From contig NZ_BPTV01000001.1 in assembly GCF_019973375.1 (NCBI RefSeq), forward strand, positions 1,488,001 through 1,552,000: 64,000 bases of DNA, in the 5' to 3' direction. A model generated the notes under the pieces. The model searched no databases, was not told where the DNA came from, and worked only from the letters and a program-made list of their open reading frames with translations. Shown here in pieces: positions 30,466-39,471 of this stretch. Both the position numbers and the translations under genes were made by a program. The stretch is from Prevotella lacticifex (GTDB lineage: Bacteria; Bacteroidota; Bacteroidia; Bacteroidales; Bacteroidaceae). The first letter of the stretch is position 1. The number at the start of each line of letters is the position of its first letter.

Positions 30466-32576
30466 TAGTTTATCTCAATGTCATAAGTGTTGTCGTCGCT
30501 GCTTTTCTCCTCTTGGGGTTTCGGTTTTGGCGGATTCTTCAGATTACCCTTCTCGTCGAACATTCCGTAGGTAGTTCGCAGAACGATAAACTCCGTCCGT
30601 CTGTTGAGCTGGTTGCATATTTCCTGCTTGTCTTTATCCAGTTTCTTTATGAAATCCTCAGTGAGAACATCATTTTCTTTAAGCCATGGATACTTCTCGG
30701 TGAGTTTCTTTCTCACTGTTTTTGGCTTCTCCTTTCCATATCCAACAGGAGTTAGCCTGTCCTTGGCTATTCCGTGTTCCGTCAGGTAGGCAACGACATT
30801 GTTGGCGCGTTCCTGCGAGAGTTTCTTGTTGTATTCGGCCGGACCCTTGTAGTCGCAGTGCGCGCTGAGCTCAATAGTTACGTTCGGATTGTCGTTGAGC
30901 AGTTTAACCAGTTCGTCGAGAGCCTTCTTCGATTCAGGCCGCAGGGTTGCTTTGTCAAAATCGTAGAATATATTATCGATCATCACCGGCACCCTTATGC
31001 TTGCCAACGGGAACTGTAGTGTGTATTCCTTACTTTCGCTTACTGAGTCGACTTTCAGTTCTTCCTTGTGGTTTAGATATCCCTTGCACGACGCGAGCAT
31101 GATGTAGTCGACACCTGGTTTTATTACCTGTTCAAAGCTTCCGTCACCCTTTACGCTGAGTTTAAGGTTCGTACCGTCGTCACCGACCATATATACCTGA
31201 GCAGCAGGCAGTTCATATCCCTCCATCTCATAGACCCATCCTTTCACGGTTTGGACTATCTCGGGCAGTTCGAAACTGTAGATATGGTCCCATCCGCGTG
31301 CGTCGCCTCTGTTGCTTGAGAAGAATCCACGATTGTGGGGACCCTCGAAAGTACATCCGAAATCGTCGCCTTGCGAGTTGAGCGGATACCCCGGATGCTC
31401 AAGATGGAACTTATGGTCTTTCCCGACCTTAGCGATGAAGATGTCGAGACCGCCGAGTCCTCCGTGTCCGTTGCTCGAAAAATATAGGTCGCCATTAGGG
31501 CGGAACGTTGGAAATTCCTCGTCACCGGGCGTGTTTATCGGCTCTCCGAGGTTCTCAACTCCTCCTGTCGTGCCTCCAATCAGTCTTACTCGCCAGATGT
31601 CGAGTCCGCCTTTACCTCCCGGCATGTCGCTTACGAAGTAGAGCCAGTTGCCGTCGGGGCTTATTGCCGGGTGGGCAAAACTGGACAAAGTGTCGCGGCT
31701 GATTTCGAGCGGCGTGGCTTTTCCCCATGAAGCATCGGCCCTGTTGCTGACAGCTATCTTCGCATAGCGGGGATAGGAGGGGTCGGTGGTGCACTGAGTG
31801 ATGTACATCTCGCGGCCGTCGGGTGAGAATGCCGGTGTGCCCTCGTCGAATTCGGTGTTCAGTCCCGACTCGATAGTCTGCGGACGCCCCCAGTGGCCTT
31901 TATCATCCTTTTCGCTATAGAATATGTCGCCGGGTTTCACACCCGTTATTCCACTTAGTTCATCGCCCTGGGCCTCATTGCGTGTAGACGTGAAATAGAG
32001 CTGATCGTACTGGTCGCCGAAAAGCATTGGCGAGTAGTCGGAGCGCCTTGAATTGAACACATCCATCTTCTTGACGATGTATTTCGACGCATTTTTCTTC
32101 TCAGCCGGTGCCTCACTGGCCGCTAAAAGGCCTTCCTTTGCGGCCTTATTGCCGGGAAGGGAGTCGAGAACAATCTGATATTCCTTTGCCGCATCGCCGT
32201 ATTGCCCTTGTTTCATGAGGTTTTCGGCAAGTTTCAAGTGCGTTTCCGGGCTGTCCTGATGATACCTTATGACGTTGCGGTAGGCAGCGATGGCCTTTGC
32301 CGACGAGTTGATGTAGTCGTTGGCAAGGGCAATTTTCTTGCTGACTTGACCGCGGGCCTTGCGCTCCTTTGGCGGAATGCGCCGGTAGGCCTGCTTATAC
32401 TGTTCGGCTGCATCGTGGTATTCGCCAAGAGAGAGATATTTGTCGCCCTTCTTGATGTTTCGGTCTGCACCGCAGGAAACAAAGCCGAGGAGAAGGATAA
32501 CGACGAGAATCCATCCCACATTCGGCCTGCCACCATCAGTGCTATGTCTATGTTGAATTATTGATTTCAGTTCCAT
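30465..32576 (-). CDS. porE: PorE-like OmpA-family protein of type IX secretion
   Basis: This protein of about 703 residues has a domain order visible from the sequence: lipoprotein-type signal (VVILLLGFVSCG), TPR helices (SLGEYHDAAEQYKQAYRRI), a beta-propeller of PD40/WD40-like blades (PAFSPDGREMYIT, AISPDGNWLYFVSD, PTFRPNGDLYFSS), a carboxypeptidase-regulatory-like domain (KGWVYEMEGYELPAAQVYM), and a C-terminal OmpA domain that binds peptidoglycan (NIFYDFDKATLRPESKKAL). This order is that of PorE, which anchors the secretion complex to the wall. I prefer ATG 32576; a GTG at 32618 is the longer option. It lies in the topB operon. Confidence 0.8.
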   Translation of the reverse strand: MELKSIIQHRHSTDGGRPNVGWILVVILLLGFVSCGADRNIKKGDKYLSLGEYHDAAEQYKQAYRRIPPKERKARGQVSKKIALANDYINSSAKAIAAYRNVIRYHQDSPETHLKLAENLMKQGQYGDAAKEYQIVLDSLPGNKAAKEGLLAASEAPAEKKNASKYIVKKMDVFNSRRSDYSPMLFGDQYDQLYFTSTRNEAQGDELSGITGVKPGDIFYSEKDDKGHWGRPQTIESGLNTEFDEGTPAFSPDGREMYITQCTTDPSYPRYAKIAVSNRADASWGKATPLEISRDTLSSFAHPAISPDGNWLYFVSDMPGGKGGLDIWRVRLIGGTTGGVENLGEPINTPGDEEFPTFRPNGDLYFSSNGHGGLGGLDIFIAKVGKDHKFHLEHPGYPLNSQGDDFGCTFEGPHNRGFFSSNRGDARGWDHIYSFELPEIVQTVKGWVYEMEGYELPAAQVYMVGDDGTNLKLSVKGDGSFEQVIKPGVDYIMLASCKGYLNHKEELKVDSVSESKEYTLQFPLASIRVPVMIDNIFYDFDKATLRPESKKALDELVKLLNDNPNVTIELSAHCDYKGPAEYNKKLSQERANNVVAYLTEHGIAKDRLTPVGYGKEKPKTVRKKLTEKYPWLKENDVLTEDFIKKLDKDKQEICNQLNRRTEFIVLRTTYGMFDEKGNLKNPPKPKPQEEKSSDDNTYDIEIN

Positions 32577-32619
32577 ATTTCCATAACGCAGATTTCGCTC
32601 CGTTATTGTTTCGTCCACA

Positions 32620-34455
32620 TTATTCTATATATTTGTTTGACGAGTCGGTGAGCACATCTTTGACGATATTCTCAATCTGCTTTTTCAGTTCGTTGACGAA
32701 CATTGCCGGGTCGTATTTGTGATGCTCAATATCGCGCAATTTCTTCTCCCATATACCGGTGAGCTCGGCCGATGTGAGCAGTTTCTCCTTTATAGTGTCT
32801 ATCAGCGCGATACCCGTCTCGGTGGCTTCTAAGCTTTTCCTCTTCCGTCTGATATAATGCCGTTTGAACAGAGTCTCGATTATACCGGCCCGCGACGACG
32901 GTCTTCCTATACCATTCTCCTTCAGAGCAGCCCTAAGCTCCTCATCCTCAACGAATTTTCCGGCTGTCTCCATTGCCCGGAGCAGCGAAGCCTCGGTGTA
33001 ATGTTTTGGCTGTGTTGTCATCTTCTCGGTGAGCGTGGGCTTGTGCGGACCCGATTCACCTTTCTCAAAGTGGGGTAGGCTCCTCGTGTCGTTGTCGGCC
33101 TTTGTGTCGTTGTCAGTTGGGCTGACATCGTACATGCCGTAAACCACGTGCCATCCCGGGTCGAGAATCTCTTTTCCTGTAGCCTTAAAGTCGATGGGCT
33201 TTCTGTCGTCGGGCTGCACTGAACCGATGACCGTTGTCGTAGCGAACTTGCAGTCGGGATAGAAAACCGAAATAAAGCGTAACGCAATGAGATTGAACAC
33301 GTTAAGCTCAACGTCGGTGAGACCTCGTGGCGGCACACCGGTTGGGATTATGGCGTGGTGGTCGGTGACTTTTGAAGTGTCGAACACCCGTTTCGTTTTT
33401 TTCAGTTTCTTACCTCCGAGGGGCCGAATGAGCTCTGCATACGGCCTGTTGTTGGCAAAAGACGTCATAAACAGTCCGTTCATAATGTCGGGACACTTGG
33501 GGTATATGTCGTCGCTGAGATACTGTGTGTCGACACGGGGATATGTCGTGAATTTTCTTTCGTAAAGAGTTTGAACCGTATTGAGGGTCATCTCAGCCGA
33601 ATAGCCGAATTTCCTGTTGCAGTCGACCTGCAGCGACGTGAGGTCATAGAGCTGCCGCGGTTGCTCAGTGTTGTTTTTTTTGACAACACTCGTTATCGTG
33701 AACGGCTTTCCGTCAATGAGCGCGAAAGCTTTTTCGCCATCCTCCTTGTTTGTAAACTTTCCCGATGTGGCGGTGAAAAGCGTGTCGCGGTATACTGTCG
33801 ACAGCACCCAGTAGGGCTCCGGCTTGAAGTTGTCTATCTCCTTCTGTCTCTGCACGATAAGAGCCAGTGTCGGAGTCTGCACGCGTCCTATGGACAGTAC
33901 CTGATGATTGCGGCCGTATTTGAGCGTGTAGAGTCTCGTGGCGTTCATTCCGAGAATCCAGTCGCCAATGGCGCGGCTTACCCCGGCAAGGTAGAGACTC
34001 TCATAGTCGGACTGCTCCCTGAGATGTGCGAATCCATCGCGAATGGCCTCATCGGTCATTGACGATATCCAGAGCCTGCGGACGGGACACTTGACGTTGG
34101 CTTTCTGCATCACCCACCGCTGGATGAGCTCACCCTCCTGGCCGGCATCACCACAGTTGATTATCTCGTCAGCATTGTCGTAGAGCTTTTTTATGACGTT
34201 GAACTGTTCCTTTATCCTCTTGTCGTCGATAAGCTTAATGCCGAAACGCGGTGGAATCATCGGCAGCGCGGCCAGCGACCAGTGCTTCCAATTCTCACAA
34301 TAATCGCCAGGCTCTTTCAGCTCACACAGATGACCGAACGTCCACGTCACCTGATAACCGTTGCCCTCCATATATGAACGGTGGTCGGTGGTTGCTCCTA
34401 ATATTCTGGCAATGTCTCTTCCTACGCTTGGTTTTTCGGCTATACAAACTTTCAT
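32620..34455 (-). CDS. topB: DNA topoisomerase III
   Basis: This 611-residue type IA topoisomerase relaxes and decatenates DNA by single-strand passage. It has an N-terminal Toprim domain (MKVCIAEKPSVGRDIARILG; GDAGQEGELI for metal binding), the catalytic tyrosine in FTTYPRVDTQYL, and the conserved IGRVQTPTLALIV. No C-terminal zinc fingers are present, consistent with TopB as opposed to TopA. It is the first gene of the leftward run ending in folA, and its stop touches the start of the porE-like gene. Confidence 0.92.
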   Translation of the reverse strand: MKVCIAEKPSVGRDIARILGATTDHRSYMEGNGYQVTWTFGHLCELKEPGDYCENWKHWSLAALPMIPPRFGIKLIDDKRIKEQFNVIKKLYDNADEIINCGDAGQEGELIQRWVMQKANVKCPVRRLWISSMTDEAIRDGFAHLREQSDYESLYLAGVSRAIGDWILGMNATRLYTLKYGRNHQVLSIGRVQTPTLALIVQRQKEIDNFKPEPYWVLSTVYRDTLFTATSGKFTNKEDGEKAFALIDGKPFTITSVVKKNNTEQPRQLYDLTSLQVDCNRKFGYSAEMTLNTVQTLYERKFTTYPRVDTQYLSDDIYPKCPDIMNGLFMTSFANNRPYAELIRPLGGKKLKKTKRVFDTSKVTDHHAIIPTGVPPRGLTDVELNVFNLIALRFISVFYPDCKFATTTVIGSVQPDDRKPIDFKATGKEILDPGWHVVYGMYDVSPTDNDTKADNDTRSLPHFEKGESGPHKPTLTEKMTTQPKHYTEASLLRAMETAGKFVEDEELRAALKENGIGRPSSRAGIIETLFKRHYIRRKRKSLEATETGIALIDTIKEKLLTSAELTGIWEKKLRDIEHHKYDPAMFVNELKKQIENIVKDVLTDSSNKYIE

Positions 34456-34519
34456 ACATGCAAAAGTACAAAAAAAGTTGCGTTGAAAGGTAAGAGTCTT
34501 TACTTTTTCTGTTAAAAAC

Positions 34520-34550
34520 TTGCATAAAAGTGGAAATGTTCTTATATTTG
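34520..34550 (+). promoter_or_regulatory. Promoter of the ECF sigma factor gene
   Basis: TTG at 34520-34522, 20 bp, TATATTTG at 34543-34550. The 5' leader to the ATG at 34635 is about 75 bases and has no obvious open frame. Confidence 0.7.
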
Positions 34551-34634
34551 CAGTCGCTTAACAAAAAATAGTATAACAAAACGGAACTGCCTATCGGAGC
34601 AACATTACTTAAAAATAAATTAAAACTTTAAGGA

Positions 34635-35234
34635 ATGAAGAATCTTAATGAGATGACCGACGAAGAGTTGGCCGTATCTTATATAGAAGGTAACAACAGG
34701 GCTTTCGATATGCTGTTAAGCAATAATCAGCGTAAGGTTTTTATGTACATCCTGTTTGTTGTGCGCAATCGCGACGTGGCCAACGATGTGTTTCAGGACA
34801 CTTTCGTAAAGGTCATTACGCAACTGCAGCAGCACCGCTACGCGCCTAACGGAAAGTTCAGCGCGTGGGTTATGCGTATTGCCCACAACGAGATAATGGA
34901 CTGGTACCGCAGCCAGCGCAACGACAAGGTGGTGGAAGCTCCTAAGGAGAACGACCTGTCGAATATCGGTGGTGCCGATGTTACGCTCAGCAGCATTGAA
35001 AGTCACTACGTCAACAGGCAGGTTCTCGCCGATGTTAAGCGCATGATGAACTGTCTTCCCGCCACTCAGCGCGAAGTCGTTTTCATGCGGTTCTATCAGG
35101 AGATGTCCTTTAAGGAGATTGCCGAGACCACCGGTGTGAGCATCAATACGAGCCTTGGGCGCATGCGGTATGCCATTCTTAACCTTCGCCGCATGGCCAA
35201 GGAACATGGTGTTCAGCTACAGCTGGCTTTTTAG
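34635..35234 (+). CDS. ECF-type RNA polymerase sigma factor
   Basis: This 199-residue alternative sigma factor shows region 2 as NNRAFDMLLSNNQRKVFMYI and DVANDVFQDTFVKVI, and region 4 as LPATQREVVFMRFYQEMSFK followed by EIAETTGVSINTSLGRMRYA, a helix-turn-helix for the -35-like box. No anti-sigma gene is adjacent. Its last 18 bp overlap the end of rpe on the other strand, so the two genes are transcribed toward each other with no gap. Confidence 0.9.
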   Translation: MKNLNEMTDEELAVSYIEGNNRAFDMLLSNNQRKVFMYILFVVRNRDVANDVFQDTFVKVITQLQQHRYAPNGKFSAWVMRIAHNEIMDWYRSQRNDKVVEAPKENDLSNIGGADVTLSSIESHYVNRQVLADVKRMMNCLPATQREVVFMRFYQEMSFKEIAETTGVSINTSLGRMRYAILNLRRMAKEHGVQLQLAF

Positions 35235-35873
35235 CCAGGCTATGGTGGCCTTCGGGTCGTCGGCTTTGAAGACGTAGGACCCCGATACCAGCACGTCGGC
35301 ACCACGGGCCGCAAGCTTGGGTGCAGTCTCGCCGTTTACTCCTCCGTCGATTTCGATGAGGGCATTGCTGCCGCTCTCCTTAATCAACTTGCGCAACCGG
35401 TCTATTTTCTTGTATGTGTTCTCGATGAACTTCTGTCCGCCGAATCCCGGGTTTACGCTCATGAGGAGCACCATGTCGACATCGCAGATTATGTCTTCAA
35501 GTACCCCGACGGGTGTGGCCGGATTGAGGGTGACGGCAGCTTTCATCCCAGCCTGATGTATTTGTTGTATGGTGCGGTGCAGATGGGTGCACGCCTCGTA
35601 GTGCACATTCATCATCATTGCGCCTGCATCGGCTAAGAGGTTGATCCACTTGTCGGGTTCCACGATCATCAGGTGCACGTCGAGCGGTTTCTTGCATATC
35701 GACTTCAGCCGCTGGAGTACTGGGAATCCTATTGTGATGTTGGGGACGAAAACTCCGTCCATGATGTCGATGTGAAGCCAGTCGGCATCGCTGTCGTTGA
35801 TCATCTCAACTTCTTTCTCGATGTTCAGCGGATTACCGCCAAGCAGTGATGGCGATACGATTATCTGTTTCAT
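35217..35873 (-). CDS. rpe: Ribulose-phosphate 3-epimerase
   Basis: This 218-residue TIM-barrel enzyme interconverts ribulose-5-phosphate and xylulose-5-phosphate in the pentose phosphate pathway. Motifs: VSPSLLGGNPL, the metal-binding HIDIMDGVFVPNITIG and DVHLMI, MSVNPGFGGQKFI, and EIDGGVN. Its 3' end overlaps the sigma factor gene by 18 bp. The start at 35873 follows an A-rich leader. Confidence 0.95.
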   Translation of the reverse strand: MKQIIVSPSLLGGNPLNIEKEVEMINDSDADWLHIDIMDGVFVPNITIGFPVLQRLKSICKKPLDVHLMIVEPDKWINLLADAGAMMMNVHYEACTHLHRTIQQIHQAGMKAAVTLNPATPVGVLEDIICDVDMVLLMSVNPGFGGQKFIENTYKKIDRLRKLIKESGSNALIEIDGGVNGETAPKLAARGADVLVSGSYVFKADDPKATIAWLKSQL

Positions 35874-36674
35874 AAAGCGTTAGTTAAGGCAGTAAGCCTC
35901 TTTTCTTCCATTTATCTCCACTGTGCGATAGGTGTAAGCTATCTGGCGGATGAGATTCAGTGTCCTCTCTGATGGATTAAAGTCTTCGTTAGTAAAATTA
36001 TGAATCATAGGCGTTAAGCTTTTGAATTATACATTGTTGTCTTTTTTAATTGTTTCTGTTATTTAAACGCAGGCTTCTCGATAATATTATATATGAGACC
36101 ATAATTTTCACAAGTTCTTTTTTCTGTTTTCCTCTTACTTTCCGTCTCTTAGTTTTTTCGCTTTCGGTTGTCGCTTGCTTGACTTTTGGGGACGAGAAAT
36201 GAGCGTCATTAAACAGCCGCGCGAGATGTTCCGAATGTTGGCGAGGATAGAATCAATTATTTGAAATACTTTTACAGCATTCCAATATGTATCGTTTGGC
36301 GTTGCGAAACGGCCCGTTTTGCACGCTGAAACGGCCCGTTTGAGGAGCTAAAACGGCCTGTTTCGCAACGCCAAATGATATGTTTCTGTAAGTCGTTGAG
36401 AATCAGAAAGTAGCACGGATGGCTCTTAAGTATCTGCTGTCTGAATTATTTTTACATCCTGATTCAGTTCCTTGGCGTTCTTTCCACCCCTTTTATGAAG
36501 TTATTATGGGGCATTATCCATTTGGCTCTCGAATGATGTTGCATTTCGATGTTGATGTTGCAATGTTGATACGAAGTTTCTGCGTTGTGCCTATACATTA
36601 TTTATATACTATGTAAGAATTCACGTTTAAATTGAAGAAAAATAATGATTTGTTTGAAATTTTAGCCAAAAAGT
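35874..36674. other. Gene-poor intergenic region
   Basis: About 800 bp between rpe and the trp promoter. The only structure I can support is the palindromic repeat at 36285-36383. A 65-codon open frame at 36419-36616 has no ribosome site, no family look, and is probably chance. The stretch 36060-36240 is pyrimidine-rich without features. Confidence 0.6.
36285..36383. repeat. Palindromic intergenic repeat, copy 1
   Basis: The outer arms ATCGTTTGGCGTTGCGAAAC (36291-36310) and its complement near 36355-36379 form a long stem. Inside are three AACGGCC(C/T)GTTT units, each itself a palindrome. A related copy lies at 51692-51792. The layout (short palindromic, intergenic, repeated) is that of REP- or MITE-like elements. 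Confidence 0.75.
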
Positions 36675-36705
36675 TTTGGAAAGTCATTTAATTGTCGTAT
36701 CTTTG
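36675..36705 (+). promoter_or_regulatory. Promoter of the trp operon
   Basis: TTTG at 36675-36678, 19 bp, TATCTTTG at 36698-36705. The transcript would begin near 36711 and reach the leader peptide within about 23 bases. Confidence 0.8.
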
Positions 36706-36733
36706 CACTTGTAAACAAAAACAAGTAAAGACA

Positions 36734-36793
36734 ATGATTATTTCTAATAACACAGCATGGTGGTGGCGTCGCTCAAGGATTTACAATTCGTGA
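36734..36793 (+). CDS. trpL: trp leader peptide with three consecutive Trp codons
   Basis: ATG at 36734 opens a 19-residue frame, MIISNNTAWWWRRSRIYNS, ended by TGA. Three tandem TGG codons immediately upstream of a terminator hairpin and the trp genes are the classic sign of ribosome-mediated attenuation: stalling at the Trp codons when charged tRNA-Trp is scarce would favour an antiterminator. A possible middle hairpin (CCTT..GTTAT with ATAAC.AAGG, about 36804-36833) lies between the peptide and the terminator. Confidence 0.85.
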   Translation: MIISNNTAWWWRRSRIYNS

Positions 36794-36839
36794 GATGCGC
36801 AGCCTTGCGGTTATTTCGAAGATAACAAGGAACAAAAGT

Positions 36840-36875
36840 AAGAGGCTCGTCGTAGATCACGGCGAGCCTCTTTTC
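36840..36875 (+). terminator. trp attenuator terminator
   Basis: AAGAGGCTCG (36840-36849) and CGAGCCTCTT (36863-36872) form a perfect 10 bp stem followed by TTC, 32 bp before the trpD start. It is placed between leader peptide and first structural gene. Confidence 0.85.
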
Positions 36876-36906
36876 ATTAAGAAATACAAACTAACACTTT
36901 ATTGCT

Positions 36907-37911
36907 ATGAATGTAAACGGGATTTTCAATCAGTTGTTGAATCATGAGGAGCTGACACGCGAGCAGACAAAGGAGATTCTTATTGGCATTACCAAGTCGG
37001 AGCTCAACGATGCGGAGATTTCTGCATTGCTCACAGCTATCCAGATGCGCGGTATAACGGTTGACGAACTGTTAGGTTTCCGCGATGGAATTCTTGAGAC
37101 GGGGTTGTCGGTACCCTTGGCTGCCGACAGATATATTGATGTCGTCGGCACTGGCGGTGACCGCAAAAATACGTTCAACATCTCTACAACGTCATGTTTC
37201 GTCATAGCAGGAGCAGGATATAAAGTAGCCAAACATGGCAATTATGCCGCTACATCGGTCAGCGGCGCGTCGAATGTCATTGCCAATCATGGAGTTAAAT
37301 TCACCGACGATATTGACAAGTTGAACCGTTGTCTCGACGAGTGCGGCATCGTCTACCTCCACGCCCAGCTCTTCGCCAAGGCTATGAAGTTCGTGGGTCC
37401 GATACGTAAGGCACTTCCTTTCCCCACATTCTTCAATCTTCTCGGCCCTATAATCAACCCTTCGAAGCCGCAGTGTCAGCTGCTCGGTACGGCCACCCTC
37501 GACCAGATGCGCCTCTACAACCAGGTTTACCAGCGCCTTGGCATCGACTACGGTATCGTGAACAGTGTTGACGGATATGATGAGATTTCGCTCACCGACG
37601 ACTTCAAGGTCACGACAAACAACTATGAGAAGGTTTTCAAACCGTCCGACCTTGGATTCGATTACGCCAAACCGGAGGAAGTCGTCGGTGGTGCCACCGA
37701 GGATGAGGCCAAGCAGATATTCGATAATGTGCTGGCGAACAAGGCTTTACCGGCCCAGAAGAATATCGTTCTTGCCAATGCAGCCTTCGGCATTCAGGTT
37801 CTGGAGAAGGGACAGAAGGACGTCAGCGAGTGTATAGACATTGCACGCGAGAGCATCGACAGCGGAAGAGCTCTGGCGACATTCAAGAAGTTCGTCGAAC
37901 TCAACTCGTAG
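36907..37911 (+). CDS. trpD: Anthranilate phosphoribosyltransferase
   Basis: This 334-residue enzyme attaches phosphoribose from PRPP to anthranilate, step 2 of tryptophan synthesis. Motifs: DVVGTGGDRKNTFNISTT (PRPP site) and KHGNYAATSVSGASNV, then GPIRKALPFPTFFNLLGPII. Monofunctional, not fused to TrpG. It is the first structural gene after the attenuator, which is unusual for Bacteroidetes, where I recall trpB first. Confidence 0.96.
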   Translation: MNVNGIFNQLLNHEELTREQTKEILIGITKSELNDAEISALLTAIQMRGITVDELLGFRDGILETGLSVPLAADRYIDVVGTGGDRKNTFNISTTSCFVIAGAGYKVAKHGNYAATSVSGASNVIANHGVKFTDDIDKLNRCLDECGIVYLHAQLFAKAMKFVGPIRKALPFPTFFNLLGPIINPSKPQCQLLGTATLDQMRLYNQVYQRLGIDYGIVNSVDGYDEISLTDDFKVTTNNYEKVFKPSDLGFDYAKPEEVVGGATEDEAKQIFDNVLANKALPAQKNIVLANAAFGIQVLEKGQKDVSECIDIARESIDSGRALATFKKFVELNS

Positions 37912-37941
37912 TTTTTAACTCATGAAACGTTAACTCGGAAT

Positions 37942-38736
37942 ATGGATATACTTGAAGAAATCGTTGCTCACAAGCGCAGGGAACTTGAGGAGTGGAAATC
38001 GATGCTCAGTATGCGGCGGCTTTATGAGCTTACGGCTCCTTTGCTCGACACTCCTGTGCCGTCGATGAAGGCAGCACTGGCCGACAGTAGCACCGGCATT
38101 ATCAGTGAGTTTAAGCGCAAGAGTCCGTCGAAAGGGTGGATTCATAAGGATGCCAAAGCCTCGATTGTACCCAAGAGCTATCAAGACAGTGGAGCCACGG
38201 CTCTCAGTATTCTCACTGATAGTCAGTACTTTGGCGGTTACGATGAGTTCGTCCAGGATGCTCGGGCGACGGGGGTGACTATACCTATATTATATAAGAA
38301 CTTCGTCATCGATGAGTATCAGCTCCTTCAGGCGCGCCATTGTGGGGCCTCTGCCGTACTGCTTATCGCCGCCGAACTGACGGTCGACGAGTGCCGGAGG
38401 CTGCTCGCCGCAGCCCATGAGCTTGGCTTGGAGGTTCTCCTCGAGATGCACTCCGAGAAGGAACTCGACTATGCTGAGCTCGAGCCCGACATGTATGGTA
38501 TCAACAACCGGAACTTGGGAACGTTCATCACCGATGTCAACAACTCTTTCGCACTTGCCGAAAGGCTGCCGAAGGAGGGGGTGAAGGTCAGCGAGAGCGG
38601 CATATCCAGTCCGGCAACGGTAAAGGAACTGCGCCGGCATGGGTTTAACGGATTTCTCATGGGTGAATGTTTCATGAAGGAGAGTAACCCCGGTGAGGCT
38701 CTCGCCGGTTTCATCAGTGAACTTGAGAAAGCATAG
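37942..38736 (+). CDS. trpC: Indole-3-glycerol phosphate synthase
   Basis: This 264-residue TIM-barrel enzyme closes the indole ring. Motifs: ISEFKRKSPSKGWI (catalytic Lys and phosphate site), PILYKNFVIDEYQL with the catalytic Lys, and VSESGISSPATV. Monofunctional (TrpF is the separate next gene). It starts 30 bp after trpD and ends 5 bp before trpF. Confidence 0.95.
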   Translation: MDILEEIVAHKRRELEEWKSMLSMRRLYELTAPLLDTPVPSMKAALADSSTGIISEFKRKSPSKGWIHKDAKASIVPKSYQDSGATALSILTDSQYFGGYDEFVQDARATGVTIPILYKNFVIDEYQLLQARHCGASAVLLIAAELTVDECRRLLAAAHELGLEVLLEMHSEKELDYAELEPDMYGINNRNLGTFITDVNNSFALAERLPKEGVKVSESGISSPATVKELRRHGFNGFLMGECFMKESNPGEALAGFISELEKA

Positions 38737-38741
38737 AGACT

Positions 38742-39437
38742 ATGGATAAGAACATGATAATAAAGGTGTGCGGCATGCGCGAACCAGAGAATATCCGTAG
38801 CATTGCCGCCCTCGGTATCGACTGGATGGGACTTATTTTCTACCCTAAGAGTCCGCGATATGTCAGTCAGACGAACTCAAAAGCGGGAATCATACCCGAT
38901 TATCCGTCATTCGGCAAGGCCGGATCGGCCGGAAAATCTGAAGGAAGAATAAAAAGGGTAGGGGTCTTCGTCGATGATATGCCGCAGAATATCATCACAA
39001 GGGTTTATAACTACAATCTTGACATTGTCCAGCTCCATGGCAGTGAGAGTCCGGTGATGATTGACAATCTGCGCAGGACGCTCGACCCCGACATTCGTCC
39101 GGGCGTAAAAATCATGAAGGCTATAAGCGTTTCGGATAGCGACGATGTGGCTAAATACAAGGAATATGAGGGTTGCGTCGATTATTTCCTGTTCGATACG
39201 TCCACGCCTATGAAAGGCGGCAGCGGCAAAATGTTCGATTGGACGGTGCTCGATGCCTATGATGGCGAAACTCCTTTTCTCCTTAGCGGTGGCATCGGAC
39301 CAGCTGATGCTCAGCGGGTTAAAACTTTCAGCCATCCACGGTGTATCGGGATAGATCTTAATTCGAAGTTTGAGTCGGCTCCGGCGGTGAAGGACGAGAA
39401 TCTTCTACGGGCCTTTATCAATGAGGTCAGAGCATGA
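38742..39437 (+). CDS. trpF: Phosphoribosylanthranilate isomerase
   Basis: This 231-residue barrel enzyme performs the Amadori rearrangement of step 3. It shows IKVCGMREPENI with the catalytic Cys near residue 10, VQLHGSESP, and the phosphate-binding LLSGGIGPADAQ. The insert around residues 48-65 (GIIPDYPSFGKAGSAGKSEG) lengthens it somewhat over the usual 200 or so residues. It is followed by trpA after a 34 bp gap. Confidence 0.92.
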   Translation: MDKNMIIKVCGMREPENIRSIAALGIDWMGLIFYPKSPRYVSQTNSKAGIIPDYPSFGKAGSAGKSEGRIKRVGVFVDDMPQNIITRVYNYNLDIVQLHGSESPVMIDNLRRTLDPDIRPGVKIMKAISVSDSDDVAKYKEYEGCVDYFLFDTSTPMKGGSGKMFDWTVLDAYDGETPFLLSGGIGPADAQRVKTFSHPRCIGIDLNSKFESAPAVKDENLLRAFINEVRA

Positions 39438-39471
39438 TTCGGTTTATTGTTTGTAATAAAATATTGTCTAT

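Noticed and set aside
36419..36616. 65-codon open frame in the rpe-trp gap
   Set aside because: No ribosome site or promoter, unremarkable composition, lies in repeat-rich intergenic DNA; most likely chance.
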